This document shows, piece after piece, positions 1 to 10,575 of a DNA stretch of 64,000 nucleotides. The stretch covers positions 47,941,797 to 48,005,796 of the forward strand of contig NC_085046.1 in assembly GCF_963662255.1 (NCBI RefSeq), in the 5' to 3' direction. The translations under genes and the position numbers were made by a program. The notes beneath the pieces were generated by a model. It ran no database searches. It was not told the DNA's origin and worked only from the letters and a program-made list of their open reading frames with translations. Every line of letters begins with the position of its first letter. The stretch's first letter is position 1. Source of the DNA: Cinclus cinclus. Lineage: Eukaryota > Chordata > Aves > Passeriformes > Cinclidae.

Positions 1-24
1 GAAGGTCAAAAAATAACCCTGTGA

Positions 25-126
25 TCTTATGTAATGTCACTTCCAGGAGACTTGGGAGGTCTTCTTGGCCGAGACGTATTGAGCCAAGTAGGAGCCACCA
101 TTCAAATTCCCTCACAAGCTTTTTAA
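25..126 (+). pseudogene. Retroviral protease C-terminal fragment
   Basis: A short open stretch in frame 1 between a TGA (22-24) and a TAA (124-126). It contains the GGLLGRDVLSQ-type motif seen near the C-terminus of retroviral aspartic proteases. The active-site DTG part lies left of the window. The pol reading frame takes over in frame 3 close to this stop, as expected for protease-pol frameshifting; the slip site was not examined. Confidence 0.6.
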
Positions 127-2751
127 CAAGGACCATTGCTCAGAAGCTGCCCACCCCTGCCATAAACTGGAAAACTAACGACCCAGTATGGGTGGAGCAA
201 TGGCCATTGTCTGAAGAGCAGCTTCAAATCGCACATGAATTAGTAAAAGAACAGTTAAAAGCGGGCCATATTAAGCCATCTACCAGCCCCTGGAACACAC
301 CAATATTTGTAATTCCAAAGAAATCTGGAAAGTGGTGGCTCCTACATGATCTACAAAAAGTCAATGACCAAATGTGGGCTATGGGGGCCCTCCAACCAGG
401 AATGCCTCTGGCGACTATGCTACCAGAAGGTTGGCACATCATAGTTATTGACCTTAAAGACTGTTTTTTCACCATTCTGTTACAACCTCAAGACACAGTT
501 CGCTTTGCATTCACCTTGCCGTCAATAAACAAGGCAGAACCAGCAAGCCATTTTGAATGGACAGTTCTTCCGCAAGGAATGAGAAATAGCCCCACAATGT
601 GTCAGCTTTATGTTGCTTGGGCCTTACAACCAGTATGTCAAAATTTCTCTCAAACTATTATTTACCACTACATGGACGGTATTTTGTTTTGCCAACCGCA
701 ACCCATGACAGACATGGACCTTACCCAGGTTATTAAGTTACTTGCCCACAAAAATCTCATAGTTGCTCCAGAAAAAGTTCAACAAACAGCTCCGTGGGAA
801 TATCTCAGGTGGAAAATTACCACTGGCACAGTACAACCTTTAAAAAATGAGATTCATCTGAACATTGTCCGATGTCCAAAAGCTTGCCGGAGATCTGCAA
901 TGGCTCCGACCCTTAATGGGGTTAACCAACGAAGACCTAGCACCTATCACAGAGCTCTTAAGAGGCACAGATCTGGCAGCCCAAATATCCTGGATGCCTC
1001 AACATGAACAAGACATTAAAAGCATTGTGTACAAACTGGCCTCAGCCTATGCCAATCGACGACATCCAAATTACCCAATTGCATTGTATTGTGCCAGTCT
1101 CACAACTGCTCCATTTGCTCTCCTACTTCAGCTACCCTCTTTGAAAAAAGAAAGCAGGGGAGAGATGGGAAATCAAGAAGATCAATCTGAGAACTCAGAG
1201 AACCAAACTCAAAAAGGTCAAAGAAATTTAAAGATTTTGGAATGGCTGTTTCCCCCACAAACGGCACCACGAAGTATATGGCAGTGCACCGAAGTTATTG
1301 CCAAATTTATTTGTAAAGGAAGAAAACGATGCCTCGAGGTATTGGGCAATGAACTTAGCGACATTGTGTTACCAATGAGAACTGATATGCTAGAATGGCT
1401 TCTAGCCAACTCTATGGAATTCCAAGAGGCACTGGTCAGATTCACTGGACAGTTCCGAGCAGAGCGTTTGAAATATCCAATGTTGCGCTTTTTTGATACA
1501 CTGCAATGGCAACCCAAATCGTGGGTCCAACATAGACCATTGAGCAATGCAGTGACCGCATTCACAGACGCCGGCTGGAAGAAGAATATCGCCATTTGTG
1601 TCTGGTAGCAAAAGACACAATGGCATCATCATAAAATTATTTGCTTTCATGATGATTCCCTGCAAACCTTGGAACTGAAAGCTGTCCTTTGGGCATTGGG
1701 ACAATGGAGACATCAGAACTTAAATATAGTGTCAAATTCCCTATATGTAGTAGGAATCGTTCAAAGAATAGAAGATGCAGTGTTACGGCTGCCCAAACGC
1801 AAAATCTTGGGGCGACTATTTTTATAGCTACGAAAGACTATTAATGAACGATCCACCCCTTGCTGCATTCTTCACATCAGAAGCCATCAGACAACCTTGG
1901 GACAAGGGGAAGGGAATGATAGAGCAGATCAATTAGTCTCGATTGTGCACAAAGGCCCCATTGATTCTTTTGCCGCAGCAAAACAAAGTCGTACCATATT
2001 CCACCAGTCGGCAAAAATGTTAAAAAGGCAGTTTCAACTGTCACGGGTAGGTGTCCAGGGGATAGTAAAATCATGTGATCAGTGCAGTCATCATACAGGA
2101 TCACTTGGTCTAGGAGTTAATCCCAGAGGTCTCCAAGCCTGAGAGCTATGGCAAATGGATGTTACACATGTTGCCGAGTTTGGCAGGCAAAAATATGTGC
2201 ATGTGACAATTGATACCTTTTTTCACATGATTTGGGCCACGGCCCAGACAGGGGAACGTGCAACGCACATTATATGACATTTATTGGCCTGCTTTGCGGT
2301 TTTGGGAACGCCCATACAAATAAAAACAGATAATGGCCCCGCCTATAAGGGCGAAAGAGTAGCAAAATTTTTGCAGAAATGGGGAATCGAGCATTTACTG
2401 GGAGTCCCTCATAATTCCACTGGCCAAGCAATAGTGTAACGGGCAAACAGGACCCTCAAAGAACAATTAGCCAAACAAAAATCGTCAGAAGAATTGCAAC
2501 ACCAGAATAGATTGCATAAGGTGTTATTTACACTAAATTTTTTGAGTCTCATAGGCAAGGCTGAAATGCCCCCAGCATTAATACATTATGGGAAATAGGA
2601 TAAATTACAACAATCAGAGGTTTTAGTGCGTTATAAAAATCCTGCAACCGGTTCCTGGGAGGGCCCTGTACCACTTTTATTCATGGGAAGAGGGTATTCT
2701 TGTGTCTCCACAGGTGAAGGACCCCAGTGGATTCTGAGCAAATGGACTTGA
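125..2751 (+). pseudogene. Retroviral pol remnant (RT, RNase H, integrase), ERVK/betaretrovirus-like
   Basis: Reverse transcriptase runs in frame 3 from about 125 to 860, with WNTPIF, IPKKSGKW and VIDLKD motifs. A frameshift near 855-865 moves the rest to frame 1. The YMDD box at 669-680 reads YMDG, so the second catalytic Asp is lost. The thumb/connection and RNase H (start TDAGW-like at about 1567; LELKA; later SHQ and GND.AD) contain stops at 1606 and 1825. Integrase shows a CxxC zinc-ligand pair near 2080, DVTHV with the first catalytic Asp, and KTDNGPAY with the second. Where the catalytic Glu is expected, there is a TAA stop (2437-2439). Other stops are at 2140, 2275 and 2596. The frame ends at TGA 2749-2751. 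The enzyme is clearly dead. Confidence 0.88.
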
Positions 2752-3528
2752 GCCACCAAGCGAACCGATATGATCAACAACGAAGAATGATAAATTTATT
2801 GATTAAGCAGTATATAGACGACTTGTGTTTTGAGGGAGTGTTGTGCACCACTTGCTGTAGTTAGAACCCTGTGTTGTTTAGTTCAGATAGTGTAGTTGTG
2901 TTACAATAACCCGAATATACTCCACAGGAACACGGGGGTGAGGAAGCATTTAAATTGGCATATACAATTTGGGCAATTAAAAGAGCAATATGGCAGGCCC
3001 AAAAGGTAAAACAGGGAAAAGTGCTATCCGCATCTTGTTCCCTCTGCTCACAAGCACTGTCGCTTTGAGATGGGGAGACCTGCATTTGGCAAATCAATTA
3101 AATAAAAGAACCAACATTTGACTTAATGGATGAAAAATTAAATTAATTTAACCAGTACCATTTTAGATGAATTATCCCAAAATGTTAGTAATGTAAATCA
3201 TGCAGCTCTGCAAAATCAGGCAGCAATAAATTTTTGTTACTAGCACATAATCATGGGTGTGAAGTATTTGAAGGTATGTGCTGCATGAACTTATCTGATC
3301 ATTCTGAGTCAATTAACAAAAAAGTACAAAAACTAAGAGATCAATTAAACAGATGATCCTTTGGGAGATTTGGTTTCAAAACTTGGTATTATGGGTTGGA
3401 TCAAATTGTTGATTAAGCCGGGGTTTGGGATGCTTTAAACTATAGTTATAATTTTGCTGCTTGCTAGCTGCTATATCATATGTAAAAGAATATGCTTCTT
3501 GGAACAGTTAATAATGCCTGGCTTGTGC
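2752..3528 (+). pseudogene. Retroviral env remnant: transmembrane-subunit fragment, surface subunit mostly missing
   Basis: Between the pol stop and the polypurine tract there are under 800 nt, too little for a whole envelope. A stretch at about 3180-3356 shows a heptad-like, Gln/Asn-rich segment. It is followed by a CX6CC cysteine motif (Cys codons at 3258, 3279 and 3282) and an [13 protein letters not shown] sequence typical of alpharetroviral transmembrane proteins. A frame change occurs around 3228-3236 and a TGA at 3354-3356. A hydrophobic membrane-anchor-like stretch lies at about 3437-3480. The surface subunit is largely absent, so this remnant could not encode an envelope. Confidence 0.7.
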
Positions 3529-3546
3529 AAAAAGAAAAAGGGGGAA
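3529..3546 (+). promoter_or_regulatory. Retroviral polypurine tract
   Basis: An uninterrupted purine run (A-rich, then five Gs, then AA) directly before the TG that opens the LTR. This is the expected place for the plus-strand primer of a retrovirus. Confidence 0.8.
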
Positions 3547-3547
3547 T

Positions 3548-3931
3548 TGTGGAGGAGTTTTGGACCAGTGAGGCTGCAGAGAGCTTGCTTTGCAGTATTG
3601 GGATAAATTGGGCTATTTTAGTACTAGCAAGGACATGCTGACCTTGGACTGAGAATAAGAGATAAACAGGTGGCAAGAGTGAGAAAGCAAGCCAGGATGT
3701 GCTATTTGCAAGAGCAAGAAAGTAGAACAAAACCATAAAATGCTGTAACCAATTAGTAGGATAGTCGCAGCGCGTGAACAGTTGTTTGTAGTCAATACAG
3801 TAGTAGTATTAGGCGCGTGAGCGCGTGCACGTATGTCAGAACCTTGTAAAAGACAACACTTTGTATAATAAAGTTGAGCATTCACCATAACTCTGTGAGT
3901 GTTACGTGTTTGACTCCAGTTGCTCCTCACA
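3548..3931 (+). repeat. 3' LTR of the endogenous retrovirus
   Basis: A 384-bp LTR that starts TGTGGAGGAG right after the polypurine tract and ends CTCCTCACA, so the ends are near-perfect inverted repeats. It has an AATAAA polyadenylation signal at 3867-3872, about 60 bp before the end. A CpG-containing GCGCGTGAGCGCGTGCACG stretch (about 3814-3832) lies upstream of it. The right boundary is inferred from the inverted ends, not from a second LTR copy. Confidence 0.75.
3867..3872 (+). promoter_or_regulatory. LTR polyadenylation signal AATAAA
   Basis: A canonical hexamer inside the 3' LTR at the usual distance from its 3' end. It would mark the R region. Confidence 0.65.
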
Positions 3932-3937
3932 GCAAGT

Positions 3938-6900
3938 GGACCCTGTAGATGTTTGTCTGTCCTGAGGCAACAGAGATGTGGGGTAAAACTTTTAGAAGGT
4001 CTGAATGTATCTCTTGATGACTTGATTTCAAAATGAAGAGAACTTTTTAAAAACTGAGGAATGGAAATACTTGGAACCAGGCAGTAGAGCTGTGGTTTGC
4101 TAAGCGAGGAGCAGAGCACAAGAGCCTTTCTTGTGATTTGAGACAGAAATGAACTGGATCCTCTGTCTTAGAACAAATCCTCCCAAGTTACTCAGTGACA
4201 GCTTTGCACTAGAGATGCTCTTCTTTCCCTTCCTCTTTCATTCCTTGTGTGCTTCCTTTATTTCAGTCAGAAATGACCAGAAAAACACAAGGTCCCAGGC
4301 AAGTAAACCCTTGCACATATGTTTGTGCAAGGCAATACCTGCTCTCCAGCCTCCCTTGCTGCTCCTGGAACTTCAGCCACACTGCTCCACCTGTTCAGCT
4401 GCCCTCTGACAGCCCATCTCTCTCCTCATGCTCATCCTCCCTTCTGTTCAGTGGCCTCTCAGCTGTGCTGCAACAGTCCTGCTCCCACCACCAAGCCCCC
4501 AAGAGGCATTGCCTTTCCAGTTTGTTAGCTCATGTGGGGAAAGGTCACTGGCATGACAAGGCAGAAAGGGAGACAAGTGATGCCATCTCTGACAGCTATT
4601 CCTGCCCCTCTTCTCTATGGGGTCTGGCCAATCAGGACAACGGGGAGAGTTATGCATATGGGATCAGGCAGACAATCCATCTGTCTCTTCTTCTGCCTTG
4701 AACATGGGTTAGCTGGGGTCTAGGAGGAAAATTGCTTTTGAGGCAGGCACTGAGATTGCTGTGAACAAGGAGGTTTGTGGATTTCCTTGCATGTGCCAAA
4801 GCAAATAACCAAATCGTTGCTCATCCAGACTTCTCAGCTTTTTTCTGCCCCTTTATTCCACAATTTTTTAGGTTCCCCAAGTGGCCAAGCTTCTTCAGGT
4901 ATGTCAATTGATGGGATAGCATCAGAGTCTGGCTGCAAATGCCTCCTATCACAAAGGTTTGCCCTCTTCAATTTAGTCCCTATGGGAATGAGCCTGTGTG
5001 AGCATGCACTCAGAGGATGTGTCTGCTTACCTAAAAATTCTTTGCCAGCACCAGTCATATCTGACAGAGGTGTTTTTGTATCGAAGTGTCCTACAAGGCT
5101 TATGAAAGTGTCTTGTGGAGGAGGGTGGTGCATCCACTCATCCAGAGGAGAGGCTTATGCTACACTGGCATCACAGAGTCACTAAGGTAAAGAGACACTG
5201 GAAAGACTATTCACAGGCATTATTTCTAGAGTGGGATAATTGCCATTTAGGCAAGAGGGGAAATTTCCTAATAACATGCCTACTTTCTTCTGCATTTATT
5301 TATAATATTTTTATAGTACTTATTTTTGTTTTGGTGTTGCAAAGCAGCAAAGATGAAAGCACATCTTTTCAGTGCTGTTCAAAAACAACCACTAAAACCA
5401 AAGCACTCACAGGCTAAAGTAATACAGGCCTTGCACAGCTCTCTGGAAAGGTGAGCCTGGTTTAATGGAGCATTCAAGCAGTGTTTGGTGTGTTTTATCT
5501 AAATACAGGAGTCCTGCAAAGGAGCCCACAGACTAAGGTATGTGTATCACCGGGATAAGCTTGAATTCAGAAACTTGTGGATAGACCCCTCTTGCATCCG
5601 TCACCTGACCATTCACAAATTTTATTTTTCCTGTAACATATAATGTGATCTACTGCATTGTGGGTTAGTATCTCTTTGACCTTTTAGGTCATCAAAACCT
5701 CTACCAGCACCTTTGGATTATACAGATGAACCAGGGAGCACATGAGGCTCCTGACGGCTGGTGCTACAGAGCTGTAATGAATTAAATAGGAGATAAATGG
5801 GGTTCCCATAATATGTACCCACATACAAGAATGTAAAACTGGCTTTCTCTGAGTGCTTTGTGAATTATGATCTGTTATTAATTTTTTCCATCTGCCTGAG
5901 CTACCCTCATGGGACCTCCAGCTCCCTGGCCGTCTTCCCTGCTGTACTGCTCTCTAGCCAAGCACTGATTGTCAGGCTGTGCCACGTGGGATCATGCCTA
6001 CCATGAAATTGCAAGCATTTGGCCCCAGCACCCGGGTAGGAAGGTGAGAACAGAGGAGGAGAACAGGACAGAAGGTTTTGTTTCACCCCTGGCACTGGTG
6101 CAGATGTGCTGTGCCTCCAGTGACATGCTTTCCCCTTTGCCTTGCTGGGAGATGCTCAGCAGTGTCTCTGGGAAGGAAGATGTGGCTCCAGGGATGTCTG
6201 ATCCAGTTGGTGCCCAGGATCCACAGGGAAAATGGAAGCAATGGGGAAATGAACAGCAACTCCAGCAGTGTTCAGTAGCAGCTCAAAAGCAGCAAATTTT
6301 CCTTTTCACATGGCTGCAGATACAATGCGTGTCTTTCCTTTTGCTAATGTAAAACAAACAGAGAAACAAACAAACACTGGGGATTTTACTGATTCTCAGT
6401 TCAACAACTTCCCATTTTCCAGTGGAAGTAGATATAATCCCCAGAATTTGTAATCAGCTGTATCACTGTCTGCTATTTTCAATTTCCTTCCCATGATGTG
6501 CTGGTGCACCCTGCAGATGTGCTTTCACCTGCTCCTTAAAGTAGGTGAGCATGTCTCACTGTCAGTTAGCCAGACTATGCAATTTGTCTTTTGGAAATGA
6601 TCTGTAGACTTTTTATACGTGGTCCTTAGCTGCAAAACCCTCTTAAATCTCTGTCAAATAGGTAATAATGAAGAGAATACATTTTTATGCAGCGTGGACC
6701 TTCTGACTGCAGCACACAGGTATCTCTTACCCTCCAGTGTTCCTACAGTACATTGAGCTGTCAATCATCAAATGACCTGAAGAGGAAAAAGGGAGACAAA
6801 GAAGCTGAGGAAAATTCTGGTACTTGAGTGGAAGTAGCTACATTTAGTGAAGAGAGATCTAATAAAGTTTGCTGCAAAATGTGCTTAATGGCAAACTAAA

Positions 6901-9900
6901 TTAGCAGTATATGCTTAATTTGGATCTACTAAAACTGATGTCTTCCAAAGATACAGCCTTGCATTGAAAAATTCACATGCAGCAGAATCTCCCTTTTTTA
7001 GCTGTCTGTGCAGGTGTACACTTACATTCTTATCCATCTCACAACCTTAGTTTCCCCTTGGACATTATAGATGCTGTGGTGCCTGTGGAGAACAGCCAGT
7101 GCACATGTGCTGTGCACATCTCCAGATGGTCTGGGTACCTGTGTTGCCTTCATCTGATAGTGTTGCAGGCTCCAAAGCAGATGTGTAGAAGCCAACAGCA
7201 ATGAGAATATTCATTGGTGTTGACCAACTGGTGGCTGCTGAGTACTGCAGCTGCCAAAGTCAGCTGAGGACTGCTACGTGTGGTTGGGTATTGGGGCTTT
7301 GGCAAAAGCATGAGACAGACAGATGCTGACAGAGATGATGAGAACAAACATGGATGTGCCTGTTTCTGATAGAACACAGATTTCTAGAGGTATTGCAACT
7401 GGACTGCATTTCCAAGCACCAGACTCAAGACAGTCTTATCTTGAAGTTGTCAAAGAAGGACTTTTTGCAGGATTGATTTTGGCCTGTGAATGAGGCAAGT
7501 GAGGGGTGTTGAAACTTCTTAGAACAGGCTGTTTGTTTTGGCTCAAGTTAAGGTGCCCTACTGTTAATATGAAGGGTCACTCCACAGTTTTGGTGTCCTA
7601 TTGGGAATTACACTGAAGAAGCTGTGTTTCTGTAAAGATGAGCTGACCACAGAGCACTTCAGACCCTGTCTTGTGATGTATGCTCATTTTCTGAGTGTCC
7701 ACAGATGTCAAAAAACCTGTTCATGCCCCACACAAGTCCTGTGTTGGAATTGCCCTCTGTCGCCTAAGCCAGCCTGATGATGTCTTGAAAGGCTCCAGAA
7801 ATAACTTGAAGTCTGCATCTGGTCAATGAAAAGGGAGATCAGTAGTGTCAGTCTCCAGGTCTCTCAGTAAGGTGCACAAGTGGGACTTATTTTTCTCTTC
7901 TCAAAGTGTCATATAAAATGTTTTTTACTCATGTGAAATATTTAATACATAAATCACTGTTTGTACATATGCCAGTAACCCTTTAGATTCCCAAAACTGA
8001 AATACGTCTTGTTTTTCTGGCAATGTGTGCTGTTGTCAGTACCCTACTTTAGTACTGTAGGCTTCTTCTGAAGGTTCAGGCCTGTGGAAAATCTGATTTC
8101 TGTGTTTAAGAAATCACTGAAGCAAGTGATGTGAAAGTGCACACACTATTTCATGTGGGATGAAAACACGGAAGGAAAATATTAGCCTACTCTTTGAGCC
8201 TTGGAAAACAGTCTGCCTGTGGTTTCCTTTTCTTTGCTCATGAACCTGACTCCTCTGTAAGTACAAAGTTAATTACTGTCTTTATATGGACCAGCCTCAG
8301 ATCAATCTCTCTGTTCCAGACCCCTCTGCTTGTGTCCAAATGAAATTTCAGCCTGTCTGTCTGGCATTTCCTCTTGATGTGTCACCCCGTGCTCCAGTTC
8401 AAGAAAGCTAAAATGCAGCTGTTCATCCTTCATCACAACTCTTAGCTGTTAAAAACAATCTCTTTTGGGGCAGCTCTGCTGTTTGCTAGGTTGCCCATGA
8501 ATATTTTGATCTTTCTGTTTGTTCTTTCCATCCTCACATTTAGAAGATGCTTCTTAAGCATCCACAAAAGTGATCTGTAATCTTTTGTTGAATCTCCCAG
8601 TAAAATTCTCTTTTGTTAGGAGACCAAAAAAACCTCAAAAACCCAAACAACAATAAAAAGTGAAGAATCTCATGAATAACTAAAATTACTTGTGCTTGAT
8701 TTCCTAAGCTGAGGCACAAATTATTCAGGTGGTTTTTCTGAAGTTTGCTTGTATTGCTATTTAAGCAAAAACCTGACACTTGTTAAAGCAGTATGATTTG
8801 GAGTGGAGAACAATTCAATGATTTTCACTATAAATTCAGCTACTGTTTAGATAGAAAGAGATTTAATTCTTCCTTCAAAGACCTCCCATGGCATGAATCC
8901 GATGGCAAGAAAAGCACTACATCAGAGTGGAGAAAACACTAGTCCCCCATCTGAAATCAGTCTTTCAGATCCCTGCATTTGGCTGTGATTTGGCATTTTC
9001 TCTGGTTGGGCAAGGGAGCTCTGCAGTTTTATTAGATCTGTGTCACGCGCCTCTGAATTTGTATTTTTTTTCCTTGTATGGGGTTTTTTGGCTACAGCTA
9101 CAATTTGCAAAGATCAGTGTTTTCTAATTCACTAATTTGCTTGTTGCTGTTTCCATGGTGCTCTCATTTGGCAGGCAGGGAACACTCTTAACAAGTGCAC
9201 TGAAGTCAAGCTGGAATTAATTTCTGCTTCTCTCTGTTTCCTTTCCTTACCCCTCCAGTGGAGAGGTGGGGAAAGGGCCAGCAGAAGTGTTTCTTCCAGT
9301 TTAATGGGAAGCAACTGAAGCTGCAACAGGGGCACTTCTGCTCTCAGCAACGTATCCTGCCCCAATCCTGCAGCAAGCATGTCCTGGGGCAAGAAGGAGA
9401 ATGAACATTCCTGCATAGACCTAACCCTGATGGATGAACTCTGCTGATGGAGAGGGAAGGCACATCAGAGGTGGCAAGAAACATGTCAATGAGACATGGC
9501 AGGAAGGTGTGATGTTGACCCGGAAAATGAAGAAGTGCCCCTGTGAGCACAGACTCAGAGCAGGAGGCAGACACAAGGTCCTGCCACCAGGGTGTCTGTG
9601 CATCTTCCAGGTCTGAGGTGGTCCCCCATGAATCTATAGAAAGGCAACTAGACAACCTGGTTAAGAAATCTGTTTCATTCCTACTCTTGATGTCAGGATA
9701 TTTACCCAAATAACATAACCCAAAGGTTATTTTACTAAAATGTAAAGTGGTAAGTAAACTGCAACAGATCTAAAATCCCTGTGCTTTCATTCTGACCAAT
9801 ATGTGTATTTCTAGTTAAGTACTATTTGCTCTGTTTCCTCATTGACCTTTTTTTCCTTTTTGCTAAACCCTTTTTTTTTTTTTCCCCATACTTTTTTTTT

Positions 9901-10043
9901 TCAATCAAACTTTCAAATTCACTTCTGTGGTACACTGCCACAGTGGCCTCACTCTCAAAACCTCAGATACGGGCAGAATCTGGCTGGAAAACTGTCCAAT
10001 GGATAAGAAAGCAGAGCCAGGGCAGTGATCATTCCTTTGCACT
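3938..10043. other. Intergenic sequence, no gene recognised
   Basis: About 6 kb of unique-looking A/T-rich sequence with no exon, RNA gene or repeat family that I can name. Short open frames at 4149-5417 and 5907-6453 show no family motif and overlap each other in several frames. Short T runs occur at about 9870-9900. Confidence 0.6.
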
Positions 10044-10575
10044 CAACACTGGTGAGGTCTCACTTTGAATCCTATATCCAGTTCTGGGCCCTCACTACAA
10101 GAAAGACTGAAGTGCTGGATCATGTCCAGAGAAGGGGAACAGAGCTGGGGGAGAGTCTGGAGAAAAAGTTCTGATGAGAAGAGGCTAAAAGAGCTGGGGT
10201 TGTTTAGCCTGGAGAAAAGGAAACTCAGGGCAACCTTATCGCTCTCTGAAAATACCTGAGGCAGTAGCAAGGTGAGGATCTGTCTCTCCTCCCAAATAAC
10301 AAGCAACAGGACAACAAGACAGGCAGCTTGAGGAAATGGCTCAAGTTACACCGGTTAAGATTGGATATTAGGATAAATTTCTTCACTGAGAGGGTGCTCT
10401 GACATTGAAACAAGCTGCCCAGGGAAGCGATAGAATTGCCATACCTGAAAATATCCAAAATGTCTAGCTGTGGTACTTAGGGACATGGTTTAAGTGGTGG
10501 ACTTGGCAGTGCTAGGTTAATGGTTGATCTTGATGATCTTAGAAGTCTTTTGCAGGCTTAATGATTCTACAACTC
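10044..10575 (+). mobile_element. CR1 LINE 3' fragment
   Basis: A 5'-truncated, plus-oriented chicken-repeat-1 LINE. It shows the usual CR1 3' landmarks in order: GGTGAGGTCTCACTTTGAAT, CAGTTCTGGGCCCT, AGAGAAGGGGAACAGAGCTG, GGATATTAGGATAAATTTCTTCACTGAGAGG and AAGCTGCCCAGGGAAG. These are followed by GATGATCTTAGAAGTCTTTTGCAGGCTTAATGATTCTAC at the tail (each quoted in part; key blocks at 10045, 10081, 10128, 10360, 10410 and 10533). The 3' end has the ATTCTA-type terminal unit. Many substitutions and indels make it an old, inactive copy with no usable ORF. Confidence 0.88.

Larger units (their letters stand above)
1..3931 (+). mobile_element. Endogenous retrovirus, 3' part of a decayed provirus
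   Basis: The window opens inside a plus-strand provirus. In order it shows a protease tail, reverse transcriptase, RNase H, integrase, a short env remnant, a polypurine tract and a 3' LTR. Gag and the 5' LTR would lie left of the window. The pol segments resemble betaretroviral (ERVK-type) enzymes in motif wording and order. The transmembrane remnant carries the CX6CC motif used by alpha- and gamma-type envelopes. Several stops and at least one frameshift show that it is not functional. The six bases after the LTR (3932-3937) would be the candidate target duplication, but the left copy is not visible. Confidence 0.9.
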
